64,000 nucleotides of DNA from Sphingobacterium humi (GCF_009768885.1 NZ_WSQA01000004.1:344029-408028), one strand, 5' to 3'; positions 18,522 through 27,998 are shown, counted from the stretch's first letter. Program-made: numbers and translations. Notes: generated by a model not told the origin, from the sequence alone.

Positions 18522-19466
18522 ATGACGCAATCGGAAAAAAAAGTTAAACATTCAGAAATAATAAATCTGCCTGAAAAAGAGCTCACTAGCAGTCTGCTCA
18601 CTTTGGGAACGGAGATGTATTTTACCGTTTTACAAGGTCGACAACGCTTCTGTTTTCAATCGCCGGTAGAGGGCTACTTGAACATCCTCGTGGCTGAAGA
18701 TGCTGCAAATGTGAGCTTACAAATCCAACAAAAATCATACGTCTTACATGCGGGGGAAAACCTCCTAAAGCTTTTGGCAAAGGCAGACAGCATCGATATC
18801 AAAAGCATTTCACCTGACAACAAAGTATTGCTATTGCTTACACCGAGTCAGAAACTGGAGTCGTTCCATACGATTTATTCCGATCAACCCGAGCGCTTTG
18901 AGCATGGCTTATTAACGAAGTCCGATCAACGCATCAGCTTGGCCGCAAACCAACTCATCGAGCTCTATGCTGCCGACTCCTTTATCAATCACTTGCGCAT
19001 TCAATCGCTCCTGCTGGAAATCATCATCCATCAAATTGAAGGCTTATATGCCGAGAATGAGCATAAAGAACTTATTGAAAACAAGGGGCTGTATGATAAG
19101 ATTCAGCTAGCGCGTCAACTGATCGACGAAGATCTTTCCCAGAACCATAGTATTAGCAGCTTAGCCAAAGCTGTAGGTACGAATGAACAATACTTAAAAC
19201 AGCATTTTAAGAAGTTCTTCGGAAAAACGGTACAAAACTATATTACCGAAAAGAAAATGGAACATGCCAAGGCCTTAATTCTTGCCGGTAAATATCGGGT
19301 ATCTGATGTTGCACGCATGACAGGCTATAAGCATTCTACCCATTTTACCACAGCCTTTAAGAAATACTTCGGTATTATCCCGAATTCCCTTCGCTATACC
19401 TTTTTGGTGGCTCATGAAGGCTTAAGGGTGCTCCCCGAAATCCTGGAAGGAATAAAAACCCTATAA
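18522..19466 (+). CDS. AraC family transcriptional regulator, PchR-like
   Basis: 314 aa. The C-terminal 100 residues form the two AraC helix-turn-helix motifs: SISSLAKAVGTNEQYLKQHFKKFFG and RVSDVARMTGYKHSTHFTTAFKKYFG. The N-terminal part has no recognised domain, as in PchR-type regulators of siderophore receptors. It is divergent from the XusA-like operon with only 56 bp between the start codons and converges with a second siderophore receptor, so control of one or both by ferric siderophore is likely (inference). Confidence 0.88.
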   Translation: MTQSEKKVKHSEIINLPEKELTSSLLTLGTEMYFTVLQGRQRFCFQSPVEGYLNILVAEDAANVSLQIQQKSYVLHAGENLLKLLAKADSIDIKSISPDNKVLLLLTPSQKLESFHTIYSDQPERFEHGLLTKSDQRISLAANQLIELYAADSFINHLRIQSLLLEIIIHQIEGLYAENEHKELIENKGLYDKIQLARQLIDEDLSQNHSISSLAKAVGTNEQYLKQHFKKFFGKTVQNYITEKKMEHAKALILAGKYRVSDVARMTGYKHSTHFTTAFKKYFGIIPNSLRYTFLVAHEGLRVLPEILEGIKTL

Positions 19467-19477
19467 ATATTCCTGCA

Positions 19478-19504
19478 TAAAAAAAGCCACCTTTTCAGGC
19501 GGCT
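19478..19504 (-). terminator. Intrinsic terminator after the siderophore receptor
   Basis: An 8-bp stem with one G-T pair (19485-19492 with 19497-19504, loop of 4) is followed on the minus strand by T7. It could also help stop the AraC gene. Confidence 0.75.
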
Positions 19505-19518
19505 CCTCACACATTTCA

Positions 19519-21936
19519 TTAGAATCTATAACTTAATGTCGTTGTAAAACTTCGTGGTGGAATCGGATTCACACTGTAATTCTCGTGCACATAGTAGTTA
19601 AAGGCATTACCGATATTGCTGATTTTCCCAAGGATGCTCCAATTCTTGTAGCCATAGCCTGCAGAGAAATCAAACGTAGTAAATGGATCTACCGGAATTA
19701 AACGGTTCAACCCATCAGCCACATTCACTTTGGTATTGTTCCATCCCGCGTTTCTTTTCCCGGTATAATAGGTTGAGAAACCTAGCTTCAAGCCTTTTAC
19801 TCCCCCGTGCTGAAAGGTATAGAACAGGGAAGCATTCGCTGTATGAGCCGTTGTACCCACAGAACGAACACCTTCTACCGGACCATTATCATTGGTTTCC
19901 AAATAGCGGAAGAAGTTATAAGCATAACCACCCATAATTTCAAGTCCATCGACAATGGTTCCTGTAATATCAACTTCCAAACCATCGCTGGCTGTTTTCC
20001 CTGAGAATTCCTTCATGTTTTGGTCCTTCACGGTACCATCATCCTCCACAATTACTTGCGCAAAACGATCATTCACGATACGGTACCAGGTTACATTTGC
20101 CGTTAAGCGACCATCGAAAAACTCATTCTTTAAGCCAGCTTCGTAATGGTTGATGATGGAAGGTCCCATAGGCACAAAATCACGGTCATAGCCACTGTTA
20201 GAAACAAAGTTATTGGCGTAACTAACATAGATTGTCGACGATTTAATCGGTTGATAAATCAATGCAAACTTCGGCGACCAGGCCCCTTCTTTCTTATCAC
20301 CTAAAGGCTTTTTATCGGCTGTAAGGTTTTGAACGGTGTAGGTAGAGTCTTTTGCATAATCATACGCCTCTGCTTCTTTCATGATTTGCCGAGTATAGCG
20401 AAGGCCTACCATCACCTTAAACTGATCTGTTAGGCTTACTAAGTCCTGCGCAAATACACCATAACGGTAAATATCGGTTGTCGTTCTTAGTTTTAATTCA
20501 TTACGTGGCTCATCCTCACGCGACTTATATGAATTGGGATCAAACACATTGATCACATCATAGGCCGTACTCGGTTTATCAGAACCTGGGGTGGCATAAA
20601 TATTAAAAGTATGGTTTTTTGCACGTGATTCATCCACATCCGCACCTAGCAATACCTGGTGTTTAACTCCACCCGTATAAAAGCTTCCGTTTAAGTTAGC
20701 CTGTTGATTAAACGTCAATTCGTTCGATTGAATCCGATTGATGACCCTTGGTAAAGAACCATCGGCTTTCGCCTGAATACGCTCAGCACCATAATAATCA
20801 CGATCATATTGTTGGTAGCTGGCATTAACATCAAGTTTCCAATCCGATGAAAATTCATGGCTAAAAGCCAATTGACCATTGCTAGAGTTTGTTTTATTAT
20901 AGGCCCAAACCGTATTCAGGTAGGTGCTTCTACCAACGCGCTTATCGATTTTAGCATCAACCGATCCAATTCCAAAATCGGGAGTATAATCGCTTTTCAG
21001 GTAATCGAACATCGCATTCAAGCTCGATTTATCCGATATCTTATATAATAAGGAAGGGTTCACATAAAAGCGTTTGCTTTCCACATGATCCCGATAGCTT
21101 TCCGCATATTCCCCTGTTCCTACAATCCGGAAAGCGACTTTATCGCTGAGCGGGCCATACACATCAACCATGGGCTTATACTGATTATAACTTCCAACCC
21201 GCATTGAAACTTCGCCGCCATACTCAAATTTAGGCTTCTTGGTAACCAAGTTTACCACGGCACCACCAGAAACACCACCATACAATAAAGCAGCACTACC
21301 CTTCAATATCTCTACAGATTCTAGGGTACTCGCTTCAATGGAACCTCCATTATTCGTGCGGGCACCATTTTTAAAGATATTATTCGTCCCTAAACTATAA
21401 CCACGAGCGAAGAAATTCTCATTTACGCCGCCACGGTTAGCTCCTAAAGCAACACCATTGGCATTCTTCAATACATCGCTGAGGCGATTGACTTGCTGAT
21501 CACGGATTACCTGGGCATTGATAATCTGCACCGATTGCGGCAAATCGCGAATTAAAATCCCACCTTTACCAACAGCCACTTTCTTATCGTTAATGGTATG
21601 ATAACCTGTCACATCCACTGAATCAATCTGTCCTTGTTGATCGTTTAAGATTAAGGCAGAAACCTGCGTTTGCAAGCCTGTAGGTTTCACTTGCACATTT
21701 CGCGATTCGTAGCCAACGGCACTTAGCAGCAAAACCACATCACCGGCTTGGTCTACATATAACTCAAAGGCACCAGTCGCATTCGTTTTAGTTGAAACGC
21801 CAGCACTGGAAATATTTACATCAGCTAATCCCTGTCCTTTCGGATTCACCACTACTCCTTTTACAGTAGTCTGTGCAGATAAGCTATGAATGGAACAAAG
21901 GGCTATTAGAAAGGTAAAAAGTTTAATGTTCTTCAT
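19519..21936 (-). CDS. TonB-dependent siderophore receptor (FhuA/FecA type)
   Basis: 805 aa with a signal peptide ending SLSAQ and a carboxypeptidase-regulatory-like domain (about residues 24-100). A plug typical of siderophore receptors follows: IRDLPQSVQIINAQVI, RGYSLGTNNIFKNGAR, VEILKGSAALLYGGVSGGAVVNLVTKKP. The barrel ends with LSYRF, the terminal aromatic outer-membrane signal. It imports ferric siderophores, ligand unknown. It stands alone but converges with the AraC regulator and has a palindrome like those of the XusA-like operon. Confidence 0.9.
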   Translation of the reverse strand: MKNIKLFTFLIALCSIHSLSAQTTVKGVVVNPKGQGLADVNISSAGVSTKTNATGAFELYVDQAGDVVLLLSAVGYESRNVQVKPTGLQTQVSALILNDQQGQIDSVDVTGYHTINDKKVAVGKGGILIRDLPQSVQIINAQVIRDQQVNRLSDVLKNANGVALGANRGGVNENFFARGYSLGTNNIFKNGARTNNGGSIEASTLESVEILKGSAALLYGGVSGGAVVNLVTKKPKFEYGGEVSMRVGSYNQYKPMVDVYGPLSDKVAFRIVGTGEYAESYRDHVESKRFYVNPSLLYKISDKSSLNAMFDYLKSDYTPDFGIGSVDAKIDKRVGRSTYLNTVWAYNKTNSSNGQLAFSHEFSSDWKLDVNASYQQYDRDYYGAERIQAKADGSLPRVINRIQSNELTFNQQANLNGSFYTGGVKHQVLLGADVDESRAKNHTFNIYATPGSDKPSTAYDVINVFDPNSYKSREDEPRNELKLRTTTDIYRYGVFAQDLVSLTDQFKVMVGLRYTRQIMKEAEAYDYAKDSTYTVQNLTADKKPLGDKKEGAWSPKFALIYQPIKSSTIYVSYANNFVSNSGYDRDFVPMGPSIINHYEAGLKNEFFDGRLTANVTWYRIVNDRFAQVIVEDDGTVKDQNMKEFSGKTASDGLEVDITGTIVDGLEIMGGYAYNFFRYLETNDNGPVEGVRSVGTTAHTANASLFYTFQHGGVKGLKLGFSTYYTGKRNAGWNNTKVNVADGLNRLIPVDPFTTFDFSAGYGYKNWSILGKISNIGNAFNYYVHENYSVNPIPPRSFTTTLSYRF

Positions 21937-21940
21937 TTTA

Positions 21941-21957
21941 ATTATACTAATTCTAAA
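21941..21957 (-). promoter_or_regulatory. Imperfect palindrome before the siderophore receptor
   Basis: On the minus strand it reads TTTAGA-N5-TATAAT: one half-site is identical to those at 18465-18514 and the other is degenerate. It lies between the promoter box TACTTTTG (21965-21972, exact TAnnTTTG) and the ATG. Confidence 0.4.
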
Positions 21958-21964
21958 TAATAGA

Positions 21965-21972
21965 CAAAAGTA
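21965..21972 (-). promoter_or_regulatory. Putative -7 promoter box of the siderophore receptor
   Basis: TACTTTTG on the minus strand is an exact TAnnTTTG match, 29 bp before the start codon; the transcript would begin just upstream of the imperfect palindrome. Confidence 0.45.
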
Positions 21973-22050
21973 TAACCTGCATTAGCATGAAAAAATAAAG
22001 AATCCGACAAAAAACTTAATAATCCGAAATACTTAAGGCAGAAGGGTTAA

Positions 22051-22081
22051 AAAGAAACAGGAGTTCGAATGAACTCCTGTT
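22051..22081 (-). terminator. Intrinsic terminator after nagB
   Basis: An 11-bp perfect stem (22056-22066 with 22071-22081) with loop GAAT is followed by TTTCTTTTT on the minus strand. Confidence 0.8.
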
Positions 22082-22102
22082 AATATGCTATGCTAAAAAA
22101 GC

Positions 22103-24028
22103 TTAGTCTTTAAACTTCCAACGTACGAAAGCTTCGATGGCTTCATAGTTGGCTAAGCCTAACTCATGGTAAAGACCGGCAGTTTCGCTGGTGCGATCCT
22201 CCGCTCTTACCCAGAACTCTCTAGGGTCATCCCCAGGGAATACAGGAAGGTCTTTTTGTGATTGGTGTTTAAAGATCGCTAAGCGCTTGCGTTTCACCTC
22301 TTGCGGCGATAAAGGCACGGCCATTTCGATTTCATGAATCGGATATTCATGCCAAGCACCACGGTATAACCATAACCAGCAGTCTTTCGTCCACTCATCG
22401 GTTTTACGTAGGCGTGAGATGGCTTCCAAGATGATGTCGAAACAAACCTTATGCGTACCATGCGGATCTGCGAAATCGCCGGCAGCAAAAATCTGATGCG
22501 GCTTCACTTGGCGCAATAGCTCCATGGTTTGCAAAATATCATCTTCAAAATCTACCTCTTTCGTGAATTTCCCACGATCGTAGAACGGTAAGTTTTGGAA
22601 ATGGATATTCTCATCCGGAACCCCCACAAAGCGAGCACCCGCGATGGCTTCCCCCTTACGGATTAACCCTTTAATGGTACGGATAATCTCCGGATCTACC
22701 TGATTCGGTTTTTTAACCTTGAAGAATTCACGTGCTTCTTCGTAAATATTACGGGTCACCCCGTTATCATCATCTACCGCAACAGCAAAATCTTGAACAA
22801 ACTCTAAATAACGTAATACATCATCATCCCAAACAGCCGTATTACCGGAAGTTTGGTAGGCTACATGCACATTATGCCCTTGGTCAGCCAAGCGAATAAA
22901 GGTACCACCCATAGAAATAACGTCATCATCCGGGTGTGGCGAGAACAAGATGGCATTTTTACGTGCAGGTTCTGCTCTTTCCGGACGGTTCGAGTCGTCA
23001 ACATTTGGTTTACCTCCCGGCCAACCTGTAATGGTGCGTTGTAATTCGTTGAAAATACGAATATTGATGCTATACGCAGTACCTTGCTCGGTAATCAACT
23101 GAGCCATACCATTGTTGTTATAGTCATCATCCGTTAATTTTAAGATGGCTTTTTTCAAATGCAGGGATAACCATACCACTGCTTTTTTCACCAACTTATC
23201 TTCCCAGACCACATCGTGTGCTAACCAAGGAAGGTTAAAACGGGTCAATGCTGATGCCGCATCTGTATCCAAAACAAACTCGACTTTATCAGACATCTGT
23301 AAATAGGTTGCTGGAATTTCCGAAGAGATTTCGCCTTCCACTGCTTTTTTCACAATTTCAGCTTTCTTCTCATTCCACGCCATTAACACAATCTCTTTGG
23401 CTTTAAAGATGGTTCCAACACCCATCGTAATCGCTTTCGTTGGTACATTTTCCTTACCCCCGAAGTCGCGTGAAGCATCTCTACGAGTAAGGTCATCTAA
23501 GGTTACCAAGCGCGTTCCAGAGTTTGGTGCCGACCCAGGCTCATTGAAACCAATGTGACCTGTACGACCAATACCAAGGATTTGGACATCTAATCCGCCG
23601 TAGCTAGAGATTTTTTGTTCGTAAGCAATACAGAAGGCCTGTACTTCTTCCGGAGCAAGCGTTCCATCAGGAATATTAATATTCTCTTGAGGAATGTCGA
23701 TCTGGTCGAACAAGTGTTTTTTCATAAAAGCTACATAGCTTTGTTCCGCATTAGGAAGCATTGGGTAGTATTCATCCAAGTTGAATGTCACTACGTTGTT
23801 AAAACTCAATCCTTCCTCTTTGTGCAAGCGTACAAGCTCTTTGTAGACTTTAATAGGAGTGGCCCCGGTAGCTAATCCGAGCACTGCCTTTTCCCCTTTT
23901 GCCTGCTTATCTAAGATGATAGCGGCAATACGTTGAGCAACTTGAATAGAAGCTTCATCTTGAGAGGGGTAAACCGAAACCGGAACTTTCTCAAAACGGG
24001 TTTCCTCTAATAAATTTAATCTTGCCAT
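22103..24028 (-). CDS. nagB: Glucosamine-6-phosphate deaminase fused to a PIG-L (LmbE-like) deacetylase domain
   Basis: 641 aa, two domains. The first half is NagB: FNLDEYYPM, GIGRTGHIGFNEPGS and RLVTLDDLTRRDASRDFGG carry the active-site Asp and Glu and the substrate loop; it converts glucosamine-6-P to fructose-6-P and ammonia. The second half has the zinc motif SPHPDDDVISMGG of PIG-L/LmbE N-acetylglucosamine deacetylases. The fusion is the standard Bacteroidota form, plausibly deacetylating and deaminating amino sugars in sequence (inference). Cytoplasmic. The ATG at 24028 has a promoter box TAAATTTG about 29 bp upstream. Confidence 0.93.
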   Translation of the reverse strand: MARLNLLEETRFEKVPVSVYPSQDEASIQVAQRIAAIILDKQAKGEKAVLGLATGATPIKVYKELVRLHKEEGLSFNNVVTFNLDEYYPMLPNAEQSYVAFMKKHLFDQIDIPQENINIPDGTLAPEEVQAFCIAYEQKISSYGGLDVQILGIGRTGHIGFNEPGSAPNSGTRLVTLDDLTRRDASRDFGGKENVPTKAITMGVGTIFKAKEIVLMAWNEKKAEIVKKAVEGEISSEIPATYLQMSDKVEFVLDTDAASALTRFNLPWLAHDVVWEDKLVKKAVVWLSLHLKKAILKLTDDDYNNNGMAQLITEQGTAYSINIRIFNELQRTITGWPGGKPNVDDSNRPERAEPARKNAILFSPHPDDDVISMGGTFIRLADQGHNVHVAYQTSGNTAVWDDDVLRYLEFVQDFAVAVDDDNGVTRNIYEEAREFFKVKKPNQVDPEIIRTIKGLIRKGEAIAGARFVGVPDENIHFQNLPFYDRGKFTKEVDFEDDILQTMELLRQVKPHQIFAAGDFADPHGTHKVCFDIILEAISRLRKTDEWTKDCWLWLYRGAWHEYPIHEIEMAVPLSPQEVKRKRLAIFKHQSQKDLPVFPGDDPREFWVRAEDRTSETAGLYHELGLANYEAIEAFVRWKFKD

Positions 24029-24056
24029 TTAAATTGAAAAATACCTTAGTGAGTAA

Positions 24057-24064
24057 CAAATTTA
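24057..24064 (-). promoter_or_regulatory. Putative -7 promoter box for nagB
   Basis: TAAATTTG on the minus strand is an exact TAnnTTTG match, with TTTTG 22 bp further upstream as a possible -33 element. Confidence 0.5.
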
Positions 24065-24256
24065 CTAATAAATTAGGTTGCAAGCGCAAAATTTGCAATT
24101 TCTTAACAAGAAAATTATCATTTCTTCGTTTTATTGTTCTACAATAATTCTAAAAACTGCCTATAGGGTGGTTTTAAAGCGGTTATCTTTGAGATACTGC
24201 GCTAAAAATTATTGAATTATTACATTTTTATCTCGACCTACATAGTCGATATTAAG

Positions 24257-24264
24257 TATATTTG
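24257..24264 (+). promoter_or_regulatory. Putative -7 promoter box for the TlpA-like gene
   Basis: TATATTTG is an exact TAnnTTTG match 17 bp before the ATG at 24282. A second exact match (TATCTTTG, 24184-24191) lies farther up, so two starts are possible. Confidence 0.4.
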
Positions 24265-24281
24265 AGTCTTAACTCCATGAT

Positions 24282-24947
24282 ATGAAGAAACTGCTTTGCC
24301 TATTGGCCTTACTTCCGAGCTTGCTTTTTGCGCAGCAAAAAGAAGAACTGATCGCACAGGTCAAGGCTAATCCCAAGAATATAGAAACCCTACAAACCTT
24401 GCAGCGCATCGGTGTGTACAACCCGGAATACAAGGAATTACAAGGCTTATTTAAAAAGCTGGATAAGAAAGTACGCAAAAGCACCCAAGGGAAAATCTTC
24501 GAGCGTTATTTAGATGCCTTAAAGAATACGCAGGTAGGCAAAAAAGCACCCAGCATTACCCAATTGAACTTAGCGGGCGAGCCCTATGCCCTCTCTGATT
24601 TGAAAGGTAAATATGTACTGGTAGACTTTTGGGCTTCCTGGTGCCCGCCTTGTCGAGAGGAAAACCCGAACCTGGTTAAAACCTACGCACAGTTTAAAGA
24701 CAAGAACTTCGAAATCCTTGGGGTCTCCTTTGATCGGGAGTTTGCGGCTTGGGATAAGGCAATAAAAGACGATAAACTCACCTGGAAACATGTATCCGAC
24801 TTGCAGGGCTGGAACAATTCCGCAGGACAGACCTACGGCGTGAAGGCTATTCCGCAGAATATCCTCATCGACCCACAGGGCATCATCATCGCCAGAAACT
24901 TACACGGCGATGCTTTAAATGCCAAGCTGGCGGAAGTACTGCAATAA
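24282..24947 (+). CDS. TlpA/ResA-type thioredoxin-fold protein, exported
   Basis: 221 aa. A signal peptide ends LLFAQ; a helical N-terminal extension (about 20-80) precedes an AhpC/TSA-thioredoxin domain. The redox motif is WCPPC (C121 and C124) after LVDFWASW, and the cis-proline loop is AIPQNILIDPQG. These periplasmic proteins reduce disulfides, for instance in cytochrome maturation or stress defence; partners are not visible here. It is a single gene ending at a terminator shared with the convergent propeller gene. Confidence 0.9.
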   Translation: MKKLLCLLALLPSLLFAQQKEELIAQVKANPKNIETLQTLQRIGVYNPEYKELQGLFKKLDKKVRKSTQGKIFERYLDALKNTQVGKKAPSITQLNLAGEPYALSDLKGKYVLVDFWASWCPPCREENPNLVKTYAQFKDKNFEILGVSFDREFAAWDKAIKDDKLTWKHVSDLQGWNNSAGQTYGVKAIPQNILIDPQGIIIARNLHGDALNAKLAEVLQ

Positions 24948-24965
24948 TCAACAGACTAAAATAGC

Positions 24966-24999
24966 AAAGCCGATGCGTATTGAAACGCATCGGCTTTTA
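24966..24999. terminator. Bidirectional intrinsic terminator
   Basis: A 13-bp perfect stem (24966-24978 with 24985-24997) with a 6-nt loop is followed by T-rich sequence. It is placed between convergent genes. Confidence 0.85.
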
Positions 25000-25017
25000 T
25001 TTTGGGATTATGACTTA

Positions 25018-25839
25018 CTAATTAAGTTGATAGGCAACCACCGAATTACTATTGAACGTAGGCACATACAAAATCTTGTCTTGCTGATTATAGCCCAAAT
25101 CGGCCGTATTCATTTTACCTTGTACATCCAATAATTCTTTCACTTCCCCGGTTGCAGAAATATGGTAGATTAAACCACCCCAGCAGGTAACCAAGAAGCT
25201 GCCATCACCAACAGGCTCCAGGCCATCTCCGCCTAGTTTCAAGCCTTTCGCAATAACGGTTTTATTCGCATTGGCATCAATCTTCCACAATTCCGGACCT
25301 GCCATCGCATATAAAACCCCGTCTATTACACGCAGACCATTCACATTCGGCACGTCACTCATAAATAAACGTGGTTTATTGTTCTGTAGTACATAGATCT
25401 TGCCTGCACGGGTATCTGAAACATACACCTTGCCAGCACGGTCTACGGTTACATCATTTAAGAAAACCGCATCCGGGATTTCTATCTGATTGATCACATT
25501 ACCGGTGATCACATCGACAATAACCACCTCATTGATATCGGCAATATACAATTGATCCTGATACAGGGCCATGCCTTTGGGCGCATTCAAGCCTTCAACC
25601 CAGGTCGCATTTTTCATGCTTCCATCGAGGTTTAAAACGGCTACACCACCCTTACCATCCTTTTTGGTTCCCTCGCCATCAATCAACGAAACAAAAAGTT
25701 CCGACCGATCAGCAACATACAAAACCGACTCAGGTACAGGCAATTGTTCCTTAGACTCCCATAGGGTTGTCAATTTACTTTGGCTATACCCTGTCAATAA
25801 ACTAAAGCCTAGCGCTATGGATAAAAAATATTTTTTCAT
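25018..25839 (-). CDS. SMP-30/gluconolactonase-like secreted beta-propeller protein
   Basis: 273 aa, signal peptide ending LLTGYSQ. The mature chain has repeated four-strand blades with Asn/Asp ligands such as LNDVTVDRAGKVYVSD, VNGLRVIDGVLY and GGDGLEPVGDG, a pattern of the SMP-30/gluconolactonase and NHL-type six-blade propellers. It may hydrolyse sugar lactones or only bind ligands. The next gene (uxaC, divergent) works on hexuronates, which gives weak support for a sugar-acid role. Enzymatic function is unproven. Confidence 0.75.
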   Translation of the reverse strand: MKKYFLSIALGFSLLTGYSQSKLTTLWESKEQLPVPESVLYVADRSELFVSLIDGEGTKKDGKGGVAVLNLDGSMKNATWVEGLNAPKGMALYQDQLYIADINEVVIVDVITGNVINQIEIPDAVFLNDVTVDRAGKVYVSDTRAGKIYVLQNNKPRLFMSDVPNVNGLRVIDGVLYAMAGPELWKIDANANKTVIAKGLKLGGDGLEPVGDGSFLVTCWGGLIYHISATGEVKELLDVQGKMNTADLGYNQQDKILYVPTFNSNSVVAYQLN

Positions 25840-25971
25840 GTATTAAATCGTTAGTTTATATCAAGTTAGAAAATAAAAATACGCAATTATCTTCGTTTTT
25901 TAATGATATTACCCTAGAAATCTGTATTTTCAATACCTACACATCCAAACGATAAACCCGATAGCACGCGT

Positions 25972-27375
25972 ATGAAAAATTTCCTGGACGACAATTTTCT
26001 GTTAAATAGCCGCATCGCAGAAGAGCTGTATCATGACTATGCCAAAGACCTACCCATCATCGATTACCATAACCATTTACCCCCTCAAGAGCTGGCCGAA
26101 AACAAGCAATTTGAAAACCTAACCAGCATTTGGCTGCAGGGCGATCATTATAAATGGCGGGCGATGCGCGCCAATGGGGTTGATGAACAGTATATCACCG
26201 GCGGAGCCAGCGACCAAGAAAAATTCCAACATTGGGCTAAAACTGTCCCCTACACCTTACGCAACCCTTTATACCATTGGACCCATTTAGAGTTGCAACG
26301 CTATTTTGGTATCCACGACTTGCTAAGTGAAAAAACAGCCGATGCGATATACGCGGAAGCCAATGCAAAGCTGGCGCAACCCGATTATGCAGTCTACGGC
26401 TTATTGGAGAAAATGAAGGTAGAAGTTATTTGCACCACCGATGATCCAACAGACGACCTGGCCCATCACCAAGCCTACGCGGCCCAAGGCAAAAACATCC
26501 GTATGTTCCCGGCTTTCCGGCCGGATAAAGCCATGAGCCCCGAACAGGGTGATGCCTTCCTCAGCTATATCGACAAGCTACAAGCCATAACCGGGATGGA
26601 AATCCAATCCTATCAGCAGTACTTGGACGCCTTAAAAGCGAGGCACGACTTCTTTGCGGCACAAGGCTGTTGCATCTCCGATCATGGCCTAAGCCATCTC
26701 TATGCGGATGATTTTACCGAGGCGCAGGTGAAAAGCATTTTTGATAAAATCCTACGTCGCGAAGCCTTGAGCAACACAGAAATCAACGCCTTCAAATCGG
26801 CGCTACTCCAACAATTTGCAGAATGGGATTACGAAAAAGGCTGGGTACAGCAGTTCCATGTGGGGGCTTTCCGTAACACCAATACCAAAGCCATCCAAAC
26901 CTTGGGAGCCGATACAGGATTTGACAGCATTGGCGACTACCGACAAGGAGAAGCCCTGGTTAAGTTTCTGAACAATTTAGACCGCCGAGATAAACTCGGC
27001 AAAACCATCCTCTACAACTTAAACCCCATGGACAATGAGCTCTTTGCTGCCATGGGCGGAAACTTCAACGACGGTAAAACCATTGGTAAGATGCAATATG
27101 GCTCTGCCTGGTGGTTCCATGACCAAAAAGACGGCATGACCAAACAAATCAATGCCCTGTCTAACATTGGCTTGATCTCCCGATTTGTGGGCATGCTAAC
27201 CGACTCCAGAAGTTTTCTATCCTTCCCGCGCCATGAGTATTTCCGGCGCCTGCTATGTGATATCTTTGCAGAGGATGTGGTGAAAGGTGAATTACCAAAC
27301 GACCTTCCATGGATAGGAAAAATCATTCAAGATATCTGCTATTATAATGCAAAAGCGTATTTCCCTTTTAAGTAA
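25972..27375 (+). CDS. uxaC: Glucuronate (uronate) isomerase
   Basis: 467 aa, full length for UxaC. The metal-site motif IIDYHNHL near residue 31, QGDHYKWRAMRANG, CTTDDPTDDL and the C-terminal SRSFLSFPRHEYFRR are all diagnostic. UxaC interconverts D-glucuronate with D-fructuronate and D-galacturonate with D-tagaturonate, the first step of hexuronate catabolism in the cytoplasm. No other pathway genes (uxuA, uxaB) are adjacent. The stop codon lies inside a 13-bp palindrome shared with the convergent LOG gene. Confidence 0.96.
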   Translation: MKNFLDDNFLLNSRIAEELYHDYAKDLPIIDYHNHLPPQELAENKQFENLTSIWLQGDHYKWRAMRANGVDEQYITGGASDQEKFQHWAKTVPYTLRNPLYHWTHLELQRYFGIHDLLSEKTADAIYAEANAKLAQPDYAVYGLLEKMKVEVICTTDDPTDDLAHHQAYAAQGKNIRMFPAFRPDKAMSPEQGDAFLSYIDKLQAITGMEIQSYQQYLDALKARHDFFAAQGCCISDHGLSHLYADDFTEAQVKSIFDKILRREALSNTEINAFKSALLQQFAEWDYEKGWVQQFHVGAFRNTNTKAIQTLGADTGFDSIGDYRQGEALVKFLNNLDRRDKLGKTILYNLNPMDNELFAAMGGNFNDGKTIGKMQYGSAWWFHDQKDGMTKQINALSNIGLISRFVGMLTDSRSFLSFPRHEYFRRLLCDIFAEDVVKGELPNDLPWIGKIIQDICYYNAKAYFPFK

Positions 27376-27387
27376 AAAGGGAAATAC
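27357..27387. repeat. 13-bp perfect palindrome spanning the uxaC stop codon
   Basis: The arms 27357-27369 and 27375-27387 pair perfectly with a 5-nt loop. The structure contains the last uxaC codons and stop (27373-27375), and its right arm ends on the first base of the convergent gene's stop codon. There is no T-run directly after it, so it is not a classical terminator, though it may protect or end both mRNAs. Confidence 0.7.
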
Positions 27388-27974
27388 TACGACTTTTCAA
27401 TATTTAACCATTTTGGCACTGGTGGCGCCTCATACTGCTCCATCTTATCGATCAAGGTATGGATATCGTCAGAAAACAACATCATCTGTTGGTTTTCTTC
27501 TTTCAATAAACCTGTATCAACCATTTCTTGGATGAAACGAATCAAATGATCGTAAAAGCCATCCACATTCAATAAGCCTACGGGCTTCTTATGCAAACCC
27601 AATTGTGCCCAGGTCACCATCTCAAACAGTTCTTCCATGGTGCCAAACCCGCCCGGAAGCGCGATAATTCCATCGCATAGGGCATTCATCTTGGCCTTCC
27701 GTTCATGCATCGTATCCACCTCAATTAATTGGGTAATGCCGGAATGCCCAATTTCTTTACTGTTTAAAAATTGTGGAATAACCCCTACCACCTGTCCACC
27801 ATGCTTCATCACGCTATCCGCAACGGCGCCCATTAAGCCTACACGCCCACCGCCATAAACCAGTTGAATTTGGCGTGCTACAAAAGCTTGCCCAACCTCC
27901 TCCGCAGCTTCCATAAAACGGGTTCCAAAACCCGGGCTTGAAGCACAAAACACAACAATCTGCTTTAATTTCAT
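27387..27974 (-). CDS. LOG family protein (TIGR00730 Rossmann fold), likely cytokinin-riboside monophosphate phosphoribohydrolase-like
   Basis: 195 aa from the ATG at 27974; a GTG eight codons upstream is less likely. Motifs are VFCASSPG at the N-terminus, VYGGGRVGLMG, MHERKAKM and the catalytic PGGFGTMEELFE. LOG proteins release the base from nucleoside 5'-monophosphates; in non-plant-associated bacteria the true substrate may be AMP or another nucleotide. Cytoplasmic. It converges with uxaC, 11 bp apart. Confidence 0.9.
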   Translation of the reverse strand: MKLKQIVVFCASSPGFGTRFMEAAEEVGQAFVARQIQLVYGGGRVGLMGAVADSVMKHGGQVVGVIPQFLNSKEIGHSGITQLIEVDTMHERKAKMNALCDGIIALPGGFGTMEELFEMVTWAQLGLHKKPVGLLNVDGFYDHLIRFIQEMVDTGLLKEENQQMMLFSDDIHTLIDKMEQYEAPPVPKWLNIEKS

Positions 27975-27998
27975 GACACAATAATAGGAAATATTCAC

